A DNA stretch of 64,000 bases, taken from NCBI RefSeq assembly GCF_010183535.1, contig NW_026526153.1, positions 1-64,000 of the forward strand. Reading direction: 5' to 3'. Below are positions 46,260-58,728 of the stretch, one piece after another. The position numbers were made by a program, and so were the translations under genes. The notes under the pieces were generated by a model. It was not told the origin of the DNA. It worked only from the letters and a program-made list of their open reading frames with translations, and made no database searches. Position 1 is the first letter of the stretch. Every line of letters starts with the position of its first letter. The DNA is from Caenorhabditis remanei (taxonomy: Eukaryota > Nematoda > Chromadorea > Rhabditida > Rhabditidae).

Positions 46260-46780
46260 ACGGTATCTAGCCTTCACTAAGCTATGAATTTCGCCATGAG
46301 ATGCAAGGTGGCCATCCATAGGCACCCATATCAAAGGTTAGCCAGACCCGAGGTCAGAGGGAGAGCAAAAAGAAGCCAAAAATGTGCCGAAGGCGTGCCG
46401 AAGGCGTGCCAGCAGGCCTGACCTATAGGGTCATCTGGGCAAATTGACGACATTCAGCCTAACATCGGGTGAAGGTAATTTTGCCATGAGGTGCTGAAAG
46501 ACTAGCCACTGACAACCAGCTTTAAGGCACCATCAGGTTCTCAGGGGTTCAAAAACTAACCAGAGCGAAGTCACTCACAGAGCTAAAAAACGCGTCGAAG
46601 GCGAGCCATATGGGTAAATTACCGACATCTGAATCACCGGTTTTGTGGTGATAATTCTACCATGAGATTGAAACATGACAAGAGCTCCAGGATCGAAACC
46701 TGACCAGAGCACGTCTTATGGCCGAATTTCACCACAAGATATAGCGTCTTATGAGCGCCAGCAGGTAAGTTAAGAACCGT
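46260..46780 (+). repeat. Degenerate ~170-bp arm repeats, units 2-4
   Basis: Three further units of the repeat first seen at 31380. Each begins with a CCATGAGAT-like phrase, then a GACCAGAG or CCAGAGCGAAG phrase, then a GAGC(C/T)AAAAA phrase, then GCCGAAGGCG or GTCGAAGGCG, and ends with a GTAAATTACC-like or CAAATTGACGACAT phrase. Similarity between units is low, so the array is old compared with the arms, which are almost identical to each other. Confidence 0.45.
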
Positions 46781-47198
46781 CTTTCAGTAGTGGTAGTTTC
46801 AGATTTGACCAAGACCTAAAGCCCATCAAGGTGAGTTCGCCTGTTTTTCTGGTGATAGTTTTCATACATAGCGGGTCTATGGGGTGATAATTGCACAATC
46901 AAAAACCAAATTCAAAATTTTTCTTTTGTATTGTCTCTCTGAGCTGTTAAGAACTGGAGAGACCCACGCCTCACACAACCAGGCAAGGGTTGTGCGAGTT
47001 GAGGGCAAAGGTAATGGTGGTCATTGTCTTAGGCAGTTTTCGTCATTTTTATGGCGCATATATTGTGTAGAGAGCCACAAGCACATGCGATTTCAATAAA
47101 ATTTCATTTGTTTTTCATTAATTATCAACATTTTTGCTGTTTTATTATTTAAAAAAACCAAATTATAGGAAAAGGAAACGGACAGACAATAGCAGTAT
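46781..47198. other. Arm interval without a supported gene
   Basis: It contains a short hairpin CACAACC-AGGCAAG-GGTTGTG at about 46974 and the 3' flank of the arm gene. The 71-codon open frame at 46884-47099 is mirrored in the other arm but shows no domain, and I do not call it. Confidence 0.4.
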
Positions 47199-47754
47199 TT
47201 AGTTTTGAAGGGTATCATCATTTGGTTGAGGAGAGATTGGCGATGTCGACTGTGGCAGGTTTTTACATGAAGAGCTCGATGAGCTGAAAGATTTGAACAA
47301 ATATTAACAAAGATAATGATTGTTACCTCGGAACTCTGGCAATAAACAGTTCAGAAATTGGATAGAAGCGGCCATACTTATCCTTCACAACAAATTGTTC
47401 ATCAGTAATTTTATCCCTGCTCTGGCCGTTGGTATAGTCAAGCAAGTTAACACCGTCTTGAACAGAGGGAACTTCGCTTGGGTACTTGGGAATCACATCA
47501 GGCCATTCAATAATTCGACCGTCTTTTTTATAGAAAATGGCTTCATCTCTTGCCATTAGATCCATTGTGAATCGTACATGAGCAGTATGCTGCATGAGAT
47601 TTGAGGGCACACACAAAGGACGATATCCTATTTCTCTGTAAGCACGAGCTAGTAGACGACGACTTGTATACTGTTTGTCTCGAATGTCCTGAAGAGGGTC
47701 CATGCAATTGCAGTTGTTACCATGGTTACCGGATTGTTTCAATTCTTGGGACAT
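47199..47754 (-). CDS. Element 2 arm gene D, intact copy, unknown function
   Basis: Exons 47754-47327 and 47283-47199 give 170 residues, starting MSQELKQSGNHGNNCNC. Notable stretches are AYREIGYRPLCVPS, ARDEAIFYKKDGR and YPISELFIARVPR, and a Ser-rich C-terminus. A third, diverged copy at 52700 shares exactly these stretches, so they mark a real family. The gene is divergent from polymerase (about 370 bp between starts). A good acceptor (TTTTTACAG) just upstream of the ATG suggests a 5' UTR intron. No known domain. A polymerase partner, such as a terminal protein or DNA-binding factor, is only a guess from position and size. Confidence 0.6.
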
Positions 47755-48122
47755 TGTTGAAAATCTGTAAAAACAATTATAGAAAAGGAAGAGCCCAGAA
47801 TAAGGTCACATACCACTATGCCGTAATAAATCACGAATGGCACGATTGTTTCACGTGACGGTTGAAAATATTGAAATATAGAACGAGAGAGTACATAGAG
47901 AAGAGACGAAGAGAACAAAGAGTGGTTAGAGAAATGATGACGTCATCATCCAAAAAGTAACAGCTGACTTTCGTTGAGGGGGATTCGAGAAATTCATAAT
48001 TTGGGGCTCATTTTCACATTTTTACCGGATGGTAAGTGGTGACCTATTTCTGAGCTCTCTTGTTTTTTCTCTTTCATTTCTTTACTTCATTTTGTTCTAT
48101 TCTTCAGCTTTTTTTTTCAGTT

Positions 48123-51100
48123 ATGAAACGCAAAGCGCTCAACACTCACAATTCCCTAGGAGGACCACATCCACCAAGCAGACTTGAACCGAAGGCGAAA
48201 ATGACAAAGAAAAAACCAGAAAGTCGATTAGTTGGAAAAGAAGAAATCAAAGATCACACAAGTACGGAAAGAATCGACCAGAGAAAAGATCAAAATCAAC
48301 CATCAACCAGTTCACATCAGAATCAAGGAGAATTTTCAGAAGAAAAGGAAAGACCTTCAAATGCTAAACAAGCCAGAATAGTTTCGAAGCAGAGACTGAA
48401 GCGTAAGTCATAATGTGGATATAAATAATTTTAATTATTCATTTCAGATGGCAGGGGATCACGACGAAAAACACGATTCCGAGAATATGAAAGAAGCGAG
48501 ACGTTTCCAACAGCCGAGGAAGAAGAGTTCTTCACAGAAAATGTGATAACTTCTAATGAACCACACTTTCGCAGACACAATAACCAGTTTCTTATTTCGG
48601 ATACGGTTAGGATGAAATTCACCAATCTTGCAGAAGTTAAAGACAACAAGATGCTTCATGTTCATGTGGCTTAACTTTTAGACATTTTTATCCGCAGAAT
48701 GCTCAAAAAAGCTGGAGGAAATTTGAAAACAACCAAATATTGGCTTCAGTAAGTTTTTATAAGTTCCAATTTTTGCTGATGAGTAATTTTACAGATTGAA
48801 CCATGATGGCTACACCGATAACGATGGCTTCTTCGTAACTCACAAAACATATGCCGTGGCGGATGGAGGGGCTATCATGAATACAATAGCAAAACAAATG
48901 CAATCAAATAAAGAGCTACGTTTAGATGAAAGCTTTACTGTTGCTATGAACGTTTTCAAGGATAAACAAGCACGACTACGAGGCCGGGGAACACATAATA
49001 CTCGAAAAACTGATAAAAGCGAAAAAATCAGAAAAGAAATATTGGTAAGGCATATTATCTTTTGTCAAATTATAATACTTTTCATAACAGAAACAACATT
49101 TTGGCGTTAGCCTCTGCAGGATTACGGGAATGAGTCATGGTCTACCAAAGGCACTTGCACTAGGAAAACTGGAAAGTGATATACAAACCACGACCAACGG
49201 AGACCAAAAACAGAAAATGGAAAAGTTTTATCGAAGTCTCGTAAGACCAGAGGTACTCTTGACATTTGATTGTTTGTAATATGTGTTTTTACAGATAACG
49301 TTTACATTCAAAAGCGAAGTTCAAGGAAAACTTGCCAGACAGCTTTTGGCCGATGCAGGGATGGATGTGAACAAGGAGGAGCATGACCGAAAAGATCTTC
49401 AAGAGCTTGCAAAATATCTTTCAAACTATCAAATAATATTATGGACAGCGAACAATCAACATGCCGTCCCAACTGAAGAAAAGCGATACAACCAGGATGG
49501 AGAAGGGTTCATTGGATTATTTTATTATGAAGGTCATTATGAACACGTCACCCACACCAAAGGAAAACATGCATCAAGGTAAGCTACCATCTTATCGCCA
49601 AAGAAGATGTTTTTCAGATTTTGTTTCCAATGCTCTACTTTCGACGACGACCAGCACTACCGAAAATGTAAAGCCAAATGCAAGAGATGTGGCAGCACAG
49701 GATGCAAACACGAAGATGAGAACATTTATTGCAAAATTTGTAAAATTTACTTTCGAAGTAAAAATTGTTTTGATGCCCATCTCACTGCACAATCAAAGAA
49801 GGGAATACCGCATTGCAAGAAATATAGCAGGTGACTAATCAATTTGACCAACATTACTAAAGGCTTACAGATGCGAAAATTGTAATATAATTGATAGAGC
49901 AGAGAGGATTCGTGGAGAAACACACGTCTGTAAAGCAAAGGACTTCTGTTCTATATGCAGGGAGAAAGCATTGAAAGGACATACTTGTGCCCACCACGTC
50001 CCTGACGAGAAGGAAAAGTTGAAGAAGCGAGAAAACCAAACGCAATGGGCCATTATCGTCTATGATATGGAATGTATTGTGTCGGAGTCAGGAGAATTCA
50101 ATGGTAAGGGACATCAACATTCAACGTTTAAATTCATCTTTCAGGACATGTTGAAAGAGGGCCTAAGCACAAACCCAACTTTATTTGCGTAAGAATGATC
50201 TGCAGTGATTGTCGAGGAGAAGCAGGATGTCAATTATGTTTCCAACCATGGACCTACAGCTACAAGGATTTTCCGCCTTTCAAAAATAACAAACACGATT
50301 CTCCATTAGCTAGTTTTGCAGATTTCCTGCTACATAATCCGCGGGCAGCAGGTGCTTACATTATAGCACACAATGGTGGAAGGTATGTTTCAGTAATAAA
50401 CTTTTTCAATTTTCAGGAAATTTCCAGATATGACCATGTTATGTTGCTAGCAGAGCTCGATAGACAAGGAGGCACAAAGGCAAAAGAACCAAAAATTTTA
50501 CTGAATGGAATGACAATCATTACGGCAGAGTTTGAATATGAAAAAAGAAAGCTGCATTTTCGTGATTCGTTTCAATACTTGCAAATGGGACTAGCCAAAA
50601 TGCCTGGAGCTTTTGGCCTGGAGGGCGAGGCAAAGGGCTTTTTTCCTCATCTATACAACCATCCAGACAATTACAATAGGGAATTGAAGACTTTGCCATC
50701 GAAAGAATACTATAGTCCACAATTCATGACACCATCCACAAGAAAGGAATTTGATGAGTGGTATGCCAAGTGCTATCATGATGGGTTCAAGCTACATGAT
50801 GAGCTGCTAAAGTATTGCCAATCTGATGTACGTATTCTCACTTTAACGTTGATGGCTTTCATACAGGTAAGTAGACAAGGTTTTTATGAAATACTTTCTT
50901 TTTTTACAGATGTGTGAATCAACTTTCAATGGCTGGAACCCAATTGTGAATGGATGTACGATAGCGTCCTATGTCATGTTCGTATTGAAGCACGAATACA
51001 TCAAAAAGGGAGATGTCGGATATATTCCTGAGAACGGTTATGGAGGAGGAAACAATTCAATGTTAGCGTTAAAGTATCTCCAATGGCTGGAGAAAATTGA

Positions 51101-52160
51101 TCCAGCGTTACATTTAAAGTACAAATTACGTGGAGGAGAAGTCAAAATTGAAGCAGATGGGCACTCTTACTATGCAGACGCTTTCAATGAGGCCACAAAT
51201 GAAGTTTTTGAGGTATTTTTTTGTATACGAACCACTACCCGCACACACACACACACTGACCCCAAGGAAAACTGAACCTCACAACAAGTGAGGCGAAGGA
51301 AGCCTTTTTTCTCTATATTGCTCCGAATAATAACAATTTTCATGTAATTTTTCAGATTTATGGATGTGTATGGCACGGGTGCCCAAAGTGTTATCCGGAT
51401 CGTGACAAGAAATGTCCAATGAAACCCAACAAGACAATGGAAGATTTGTATAAGGAAACCATAATGAGAGAAGAAGCTATTCAGAATGAGGGATTCAATA
51501 TCAGTGCTGTTTGGGAATGTGAAATATACGAACAGATGGAGAAAGATAGAGAGATGCAAAAATTCTTTGAACTGGTAAGTTGAAATCAATAATTAAAATG
51601 AATGAGTCGTTTTTTAGAATAAGTACGACCAAAGGCTTAAGCCTCGTGAAGCATTATATGGAGGAAGAACGCAAGCATTTCGTTCAATGGCAGCAGCATT
51701 CGACGATACGCTTCTGAGTTATTTTGATTTCAATAGCTTATACCCATATCTTAATGCGGGAGGCACAGCTTACCCGCGAGGAAACCCTACTGTGGAGTTT
51801 GAAAACTTTCCCAGACTAGATGAACCGTTGGAACTGAAAGGTATGTCAACTTTTTTACCTTTTTACTAATAATTTCATTTTTTAGGAATTGTGTTTTGTG
51901 ATGTTCTGCCCCCACAAGATGCAGCCATGGGATATTTACCTCAGAAAATAATGAAGAAGCTCATGTTTGTTCTATGTAGAACGTGTGCGAATGATCAGAA
52001 TATTGAAGGAAAGTGTACACATACCAAGGTCTCTGAACGATTTTTGACCGGAGTATGGTGCACAGATGAACTGAATAAGGCCATTTCCAAAGGGTACAAG
52101 GTGCTCAAGTACCACGAAATCTGGCATTGGCCAGAAGAGGCATGGGTCAAAGGAGGATTC
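48123..52160 (+). pseudogene. DNA polymerase B of Element 2, left copy: nonsense codon and missing C-terminal half
   Basis: Thirteen exons fit: 48123-48402, 48448-48748, 48795-49044, 49091-49252, 49295-49578, 49618-49830, 49871-50103, 50145-50382, 50428-50866, 50910-51212, 51356-51574, 51618-51840 and 51886 to the break. A basic N-terminus (MKRKALNTHNSLGGPHPP) is followed by a unique domain, a zinc-rich region (CFQCS, CKRCGSTGC, CKICKIYF; about 49620-49960), Exo I VYDMEC (50063), Exo II AHNGGRYD across an intron (about 50370), Exo III YCQSDVRIL (50813) and motif A YFDFNSLYP (about 51720). A TAA at 48672-48674 stands where the right copy has AAA. Coding homology stops at 52160, before motifs B and C. 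It is not the same lineage as the Element 1 polymerase, though it shares the layout. Confidence 0.9.
51240..51260 (+). repeat. Short (CA)n microsatellite in an intron
   Basis: About seven CA dinucleotides (GCACACACACACACACTG) lie in the intron between the exons ending at 51212 and starting at 51356. This segment falls within the stretch deleted from the right copy. Confidence 0.7.
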
Positions 52161-53490
52161 CAACTGTCGTACGCAAATTTTGCGGGCGGGTCATTTTTCT
52201 GCGAGGGCGTACGTTAAATTCGGGTCTCTTATCCCAATCTACTCGCGGTTATGTGTCAGTTGGTGAACAATTTCGATGTGTTGAATAAAATGGGGGAAGT
52301 ATGATATTTTCCGGAAAATTTTCAAAATAAAAAATTAATTTTTTTAATTCTTTAAAAGTACATGAAAGAATGGATAATGTGAAAAAGAGTAATTTGGAGA
52401 TATGATTTAAATTTTCTAAATCAAGAATTGCCTTATAGGATTTACATGTTGCTATGATGTAGGTATGTCTCCCACAACATGACCGGGTGAATGAACACGT
52501 GTGCGAAATAAAAGTAGTGGGATTTTGATTATATTTTAACTATTTTAGCAATTTTTGATTTATGTACATGGTTTTCTCTGCGTCTCTCACTCTCTCACCT
52601 ACAGTTCTTCATTTTTTGACTTAATTCATTCTTAAATTTTGACGCCATCTAGAGAGGTTATCTATATTCGTGGCTCTCGTGAGATTTTATTGTGACTTTA
52701 TGGATTCGGATTCGTGCGAAGGTTTCGATAAATGCGAAGATTTGAGAGATGTGACATCCAAACTGGACAGCAATGCTTCCGACTCAAAGACGCTGAACCA
52801 TCAAGTATGCGAGAATCGTTTTCGTGAATTCAAACAATCCACTTACAAGGAAATTCACAAGATGTATTGCGCTTTGAAGAAAATTGGATACCTTCCTCTT
52901 TGTCCTGATGTTAATCGCCGAACAGATTTGGAATACATTCGTGGTTGTTTGGACCAACTGACTGCTGATCAAGCCGTGTTTTACAGCCGAGCTGGGGAGG
53001 TCTTGGTTGGTTGTTATGTAACTCCACTTCGGCCAACAGAAGTTCAATGTGGATAGGGAAACCTCAACCTTTTCCAATACTTTGTGGCTAAATGGTGCTA
53101 TAAGATTGATGACAATTAATATGTCGTGATCAATGGATGTGGTGCTGCTTACCCTGTTTCGGAGTTGTTCATTGTCAGAGTTCCAAGGTAACCCCAACAT
53201 TCTCTTCACCTCCAATACATAATATGTTACAGACCAGCGGCTATGCAAAGCGATGGAGAAGTTCGTGCTCAGAAGAAACGAGACAGCTGCATGAGATGGT
53301 CTACGCCTTCGTCTGATGCCTCAATTCCTCGTAGCGCTCACTGCCCTCGTGACATGTTGCGCCGGAACGAAATGAACAATATGCTACCAATTGTCAGATC
53401 AATGAATGAATAATTGTGTTGTGACATATTTTTTCCTTATTCTTCTGATTTTATCAAATTCGTCAATAAAATTGTGTTATTGTTCTATTC
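52161..53490 (+). mobile_element. Fragment of a related element inside Element 2
   Basis: Left-arm homology ends at 52160 and the next 1.3 kb has no match in the right arm. It carries a diverged relative of arm gene D in the opposite direction to the left-arm copy, so it probably comes from a related element and was joined here by insertion or recombination. The first 500 bp (52161-52690) are AT-rich without a gene. Confidence 0.5.
52700..53413 (+). pseudogene. Diverged homologue of arm gene D with two in-frame stops
   Basis: It begins MDSDSCEGFDKCEDL and shares ALKKIGYLPLCPD, ADQAVFYSRAGE and YPVSELFIVRVPR with gene D, including the splice position after VPR (donor at about 53188, acceptor ending 53232). 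Between these blocks the frame meets TAG at 53054-53056 and TAA at 53117-53119. A second exon runs to a TAA at 53411-53413 and AATAAA follows at about 53465. Overall similarity to gene D is low, which indicates an old split between subfamilies, and the stops indicate later decay. Confidence 0.65.
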
Positions 53491-54390
53491 TTTACACAAT
53501 AATGCCAAAAATTTGTCCATTTTCTCTCAAAATGTGACTAGTCATCATAAATAATGTTCTTACGCGCCCCCAGAACATGTGTCTGTGCGCGATTTATGTG
53601 CATGTACACGGGTTGACAGCTTTGGAATATATGTGCTCATTCTTCAAACATGTGCCTGCTTCTTCACAACATAGTGAATTTCACATTTCAAGGTCTCATA
53701 AATACCTATGTTTCGCCATCACATTAATAGTATGAATTCGAAAAAAGTGATCATGTCAGTAATTTTTTCTATTTTTCTACTAGAAATCAGCGTTTTTTCG
53801 TTAGGCCCCCTCACAACCAACATTGTCTACCATTGAAAATGATGTTTACATAGGCGCGAACTTTGAAAATGTACATAATCATTGGCGAAAATGTGCATGC
53901 CAGCGCTTAAAATGTATAGTAATCCTTCCAAAGTGACCATATATGCTCTCAAAAAGTGTAAATACACATGAAAAGTAAGCTTTCTGACTCAATAACCTGT
54001 GTCCCAGTGCTTAAAAAGTATACTAGGCCTTCAAAAATGCCACCTCTTGCCTTCAGAAATCTGCATCTATCGCTGAAAATGTGTGCCCCCTTCAGAAATA
54101 TCTATCCATACCTATAAAATATTGCAGATCCTCTAAAATTCAGGCCTCGGGCCATCAAAAACTTGAATATTAGTGTGTTTACAGGTAAAATTTCAATATT
54201 TTTTCACGTTTTAACTGAAAAGTTAATGATTTCTGTATAATTTTTCATGTAAAGATTGTGTTTGAATTGTGTTTGAATTGTGCAAAGATTGTGCAAAGAT
54301 TGTGCAAAGATTGTGCAAAGATTGTGCAAATTGTGTTTGAATTGTGTTTGAATTGTGCACAAATTGCTGACAAATATTCCTATATTCACG
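53491..54390. repeat. Degenerate repeats and an ATTGTG-type microsatellite
   Basis: 53530-54160 contains loosely repeated phrases of 50-60 bp (for example 'CTTCAAAAATGCCACC', 'CTTCAGAAATCTGCATC', 'CGCTGAAAATGTGTGCC'), resembling the decayed repeats at 13080-13510 beside the other polymerase. 54255-54362 is a tandem run of TTGTGTTTGAA and TTGTGCAAAGA units. No gene. The overlapping open frames here (FAQSLHNLCTI type) are repeat artefacts. Confidence 0.5.
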
Positions 54391-54419
54391 AAAAATTATA
54401 TTCAATATTTATTTACAAT

Positions 54420-57400
54420 GTCAGAAAGGATAATCATTGATCAATTGTATGTTTCCTGGGAGTTGCCCAAATGGTGCTACAACGCCATCCACATAGTGTC
54501 CCTTATCCATCCTTGGGTTGAGTTGCTTCTTCATTGCGCATGTCCAAAGACCATCCAGCGCGTTATCCCTCTCTTGAACGTCAGCATCTCACCCTCCATG
54601 GGTGCTACTATACCATCTCGAATAAATGTATTCATCTGAAAAGAATAAGTTTGCCAAAATAATACGCATCTGATACTCACACTCTCTTTCATAGTGTCAA
54701 AGTTGATACTTCCTGTGTTTCCACTGTTCAAACACATTCCTTTTGCTTTGACTGTATAGTTGTAGCTGCCATCCTTGTGTCTTATCTTCAATGCATAAAC
54801 TTTTGGAGCCATCGCTACGGCTTCAACCAGTTCATTCCCTGGTGGAATTTCATTAGTTAAGTAGCCTAAATTGTCTCCTTTGAGGTCCCCCAGAGGGTCG
54901 CTGTCTTTCTTCTGTTTGAAAATCACAGAGTCGGTATCTGAAAACGTGATAATTATATTCTTTCTAGCATTTATTCACTTACCACAATAAATCATATTCT
55001 CTATTCCAACTCTCTCTATAGCTTCAGTAAGTCTTAATCTGGCCGCACATGTTGTGATTGCCGCGATAGCAAGATTTGTAAATGGTGATGCCTTGAGAAA
55101 ATCTTTCTTGGGCCTTCTTGATATGAAATACTTGTGCTCTCCATAAGGAAGCATTCCTGTCGGTTCAAAATTGGGGTCATTGAAAAAATTGGCCATTGTA
55201 AGGCCATCAGTGTTGTAGACGAGTCTTGTCTCGGTCTTCATTGGATTTTGTGCGAACTTTCCTGAAAAAAGAAAAGTAAAAACATTAGAAAATAACAAAT
55301 ATCTACTTACCCCAGGCAGAGTTAAGGAATATTTTGCAAAGGCTCCGCAATGTTTTGTTCTTTTTAATTTTCGAGGGATCCAGTTTGACTCCATCCATCT
55401 CCCATATTCTTGCGATGTAAGCTTTCTTTTCTACGTCTGTCATATTTTCCTTTGGCCATCCACTGCTTTCATGCTTCAGTTTCAATAATGGCTTGATGTA
55501 ATCAGCAAAGAATCCTCCTTTGACCCATGCCTCTTCTGGCCAATGCCAGATTTCGTGGTACTTGAGCACCTTGTACCCTTTGGAAATGGCCTTATTCAGT
55601 TCATCTGTGCACCATACTCCGGTCAAAAATCGTTCAGAGACCTTGGTATGTGTACACTTTCCTTCAATATTCTGATCATTCGCACACGTTCTACATAGAA
55701 CAAACATGAGCTTCTTCATTATTTTCTGAGGTAAATATCCCATGGCTGCATCTTGTGGGGGCAGAACATCACAAAACACAATTCCTAAAAAATGAAATTA
55801 TTAGTAAAAAGGTAAAAAAGTTGACATACCTTTCAGTTCCAACGGTTCATCTAGTCTGGGAAAGTTTTCAAACTCCACAGTAGGGTTTCCTCGCGGGTAA
55901 GCTGTGCCTCCCGCATTAAGATATGGGTATAAGCTATTGAAATCAAAATAACTCAGAAGCGTATCGTCGAATGCTGCTGCCATTGAACGAAATGCTTGCG
56001 TTCTTCCTCCATATAATGCTTCACGAGGCTTAGGCCTTTGGTCGTACTTATTCTAAAAAACGACTCATTCATTTTAATTATTGATTTCAACTTACCAGTT
56101 CAAAGAATTTTTGCATCTCTCTATCTTTCTCCATCTGTTCGTATATTTCACATTCCCAAACAGCACTGATATTGAATCCCTCATTCTGAATAGCTTCTTC
56201 TCTCATTATGGTTTCCTTATACAAATCTTCCATTGTCTTGTTGGGTTTCATTGGACATTTCTTGTCACGATCCGGATAACACTTTGGGCACCCGTGCCAT
56301 ACACATCCATAAATCTGAAAAATTACATGAAAATTGTTATTATTCGGAGCAAAACATGTTTTCCTTTGGTGTGGGTGACGTGTTCATAATGACCTTCATA
56401 ATAAAATAATCCAATGAACCCTTCTCCATCCTGGTTGTATCGCTTTTCTTCAGTTGGGACGGCATGTTGATTGTTCGCTGTCCATAATATTATTTGATAG
56501 TTTGAAAGATATTTTGCAAGCTCTTGAAGATCTTTTCGGTCATGCTCCTCCTTGTTCACATCCATCCCTGCATCGGCCAAAAGCTGTCTGGCAAGTTTTC
56601 CTTGAACTTCGCTTTTGAATGTAAACGTTATCTGTAAAAACACATATTACAAACAATCAAATGTCAAGAGTACCTCTGGTCTTACGAGACTTCGATAAAA
56701 CTTTTCCATTTTCTGTTTTTGGTCTCCGTTGGTCGTGGTTTGTATATCACTTTCCAGTTTTCCTAGTGCAAGTGCCTTTGGTAGACCATGACTCATTCCC
56801 GTAATCCTGCAGAGGCTAACGCCAAAATGTTGTTTCTGTTATGAAAAGTATTATAATTTGACAAAAGATAATATGCCTTACCAATATTTCTTTTCTGATT
56901 TTTTCGATTTTATCAGTTTTTCGAGTATTATGTGTTCCCCGGCCTCGTAGTCGTGCTTGTTTATCCTTGAAAACGTTCATAGCAACAGTAAAGCTTTCAT
57001 CTAAACGTAGCTCTTTATTTGATTGCATTTGTTTTGCTATTGTATTCATGATAGCCCCTCCATCCGCCACGGCATATGTTTTGTGAGTTACGAAGAAGCC
57101 ATCGTTATCGGTGTAGCCATCATGGTTCAATCTGTAAAATTACTCATCAGCAAAAATTGGAACTTATAAAAACTTACTGAAGCCAATATTTGGTTGTTTT
57201 CAAATTTCCTCCAGCTTTTTTGAGCATTCTGCGGATAAAAATGTCTAAAAGTTTAGCCACATGAACATGAAGCATCTTGTTGTCTTTAACTTCATCAAGA
57301 TTGGTGAATTTCATCCTAACCGTATCCGAAATAAGAAACTGGTTATTGTGTCTGCGAAAGTGTGGTTCATTAGAAGTTATCACATTTTCTGTGAAAAACT

Positions 57401-57803
57401 CTTCTTCCTCGGCTGTTGGAAACGTCTCGCTTCTTTCATATTCTCGGAATCGTGTTTTTCGTCGTGATCCCCTGCCATCTGAAATGAATAATTAAAATTA
57501 TTTATATCCACATTATGACTTACGCTTCAGTCTCTGCTTCGAAACTATTCTGGCTTGTTTAGCATTTGAAGGTCTTTCCTTTTCTTCTGAAAATTCTCCT
57601 TGATTCTGAGGTGAACTGGTTGATGGTTGATTTTGATCTTTTCTCTGGTCGATTCTTTCCGTACTTGTGTGATCTTTGATTTCTTCTTTCCCAACTAATC
57701 GACTTTCTGGTTTTTTCTTTGTCATTTTCGCCTTCGGTTCAAGTCTGCTTGGTGGATGTGGTCCTCCTAGGGAATTGTGAGTGTTGAGCGCTTTGCGTTT
57801 CAT
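54420..57803 (-). pseudogene. DNA polymerase B of Element 2, right copy: exonuclease region deleted
   Basis: It reads from an ATG at 57803 through the same N-terminal exons as the left copy; the lysine codon replaced by TAA on the left is intact here. At about 56345 the sequence jumps from the exon ending HTKGKH into the intron before IYGCVWHG, removing about 1.75 kb that in the left copy encodes the zinc-rich region and all three exonuclease motifs. It then continues with motif A (YFDFNSLYP, about 55945), the priming-type insertion, motif B (FLNSAWGKF, about 55325) and motif C (DTDSVIF, about 54925). The last exons are uncertain: after MNTFIRDGI the best frame changes, so another small indel may lie near 54570. 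Confidence 0.88.
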
Positions 57804-58172
57804 AACTGAAAAAAAAAAGCTGAAGAATAGAACAAAATGAAGTAAAGAAATGAAAGAGAAAAAACAAGAGAGCTCAGAAATAGGTCACCACTTACCATCC
57901 GGTAAAAATGTGAAAATGAGCCCCAAATTATGAATTTCTCGAATCCCCCTCAACGAAAGTCAGCTGTTACTTTTTGGATGATGACGTCATCATTTCTCTA
58001 ACCACTCTTTGTTCTCTTCGTCTCTTCTCTATGTACTCTCTCGTTCTATATTTCAATATTTTCAACCGTCACGTGAAACAATCGTGCCATTCGTGATTTA
58101 TTACGGCATAGTGGTATGTGACCTTATTCTGGGCTCTTCCTTTTCTATAATTGTTTTTACAGATTTTCAACA

Positions 58173-58728
58173 ATTTCCCAAGAATTGAAACAATCCGGTA
58201 ACCATGGTAACAACTGCAATTGCATGGACCCTCTTCAGGACATTCGAGACAAACAGTATACAAGTCGTCGTCTACTAGCTCGTGCTTACAGAGAAATAGG
58301 ATATCGTCCTTTGTGTGTGCCCTCAAATCTCATGCAGCATACTGCTCATGTACGATTCACAATGGATCTAATGGCAAGAGATGAAGCCATTTTCTATAAA
58401 AAAGACGGTCGAATTATTGAATGGCCTGATGTGATTCCCAAGTACCCAAGCGAAGTTCCCTCTGTTCAAGACGGTGTTAACTTGCTTGACTATACCAACG
58501 GCCAGAGCAGGGATAAAATTACTGATGAACAATTTGTTGTGAAGGATAAGTATGGCCGCTTCTATCCAATTTCTGAACTGTTTATTGCCAGAGTTCCGAG
58601 GTAACAATCATTATCTTTGTTAATATTTGTTCAAATCTTTCAGCTCATCGAGCTCTTCATGTAAAAACCTGCCACAGTCGACATCGCCAATCTCTCCTCA
58701 ACCAAATTATGATACCCTTCAAAACTAA
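58173..58728 (+). pseudogene. Arm gene D, right copy, start codon lost
   Basis: Exons 58173-58600 and 58644-58728 match the left copy almost exactly, but the start codon is ATT where the left has ATG (CAACAATTTCCC against CAACAATGTCCC). The next in-frame ATG would lose about 18 residues. The rest of the frame is open to the TAA at 58726-58728. Confidence 0.65.

Larger units (their letters stand above)
46056..52160 (+). mobile_element. Element 2, left arm, main segment
   Basis: Inverted counterpart of about 55520-59870, with one large difference: the right arm lacks the equivalent of about 49570-51320. It contains a (TAAA)n run at 46218-46245, the degenerate ~170-bp repeats, the 170-residue arm gene (47199-47754, minus) and the 5' two thirds of polymerase (48123 onward, plus). 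Homology ends at about 52160 in the phrase GGTCAAAGGAGGATTC. Confidence 0.9.

Noticed and set aside
54204..54440. Overlapping 60-codon frames on both strands
   Set aside because: Generated by the TTGTGTTTGAA/TTGTGCAAAGA microsatellite.
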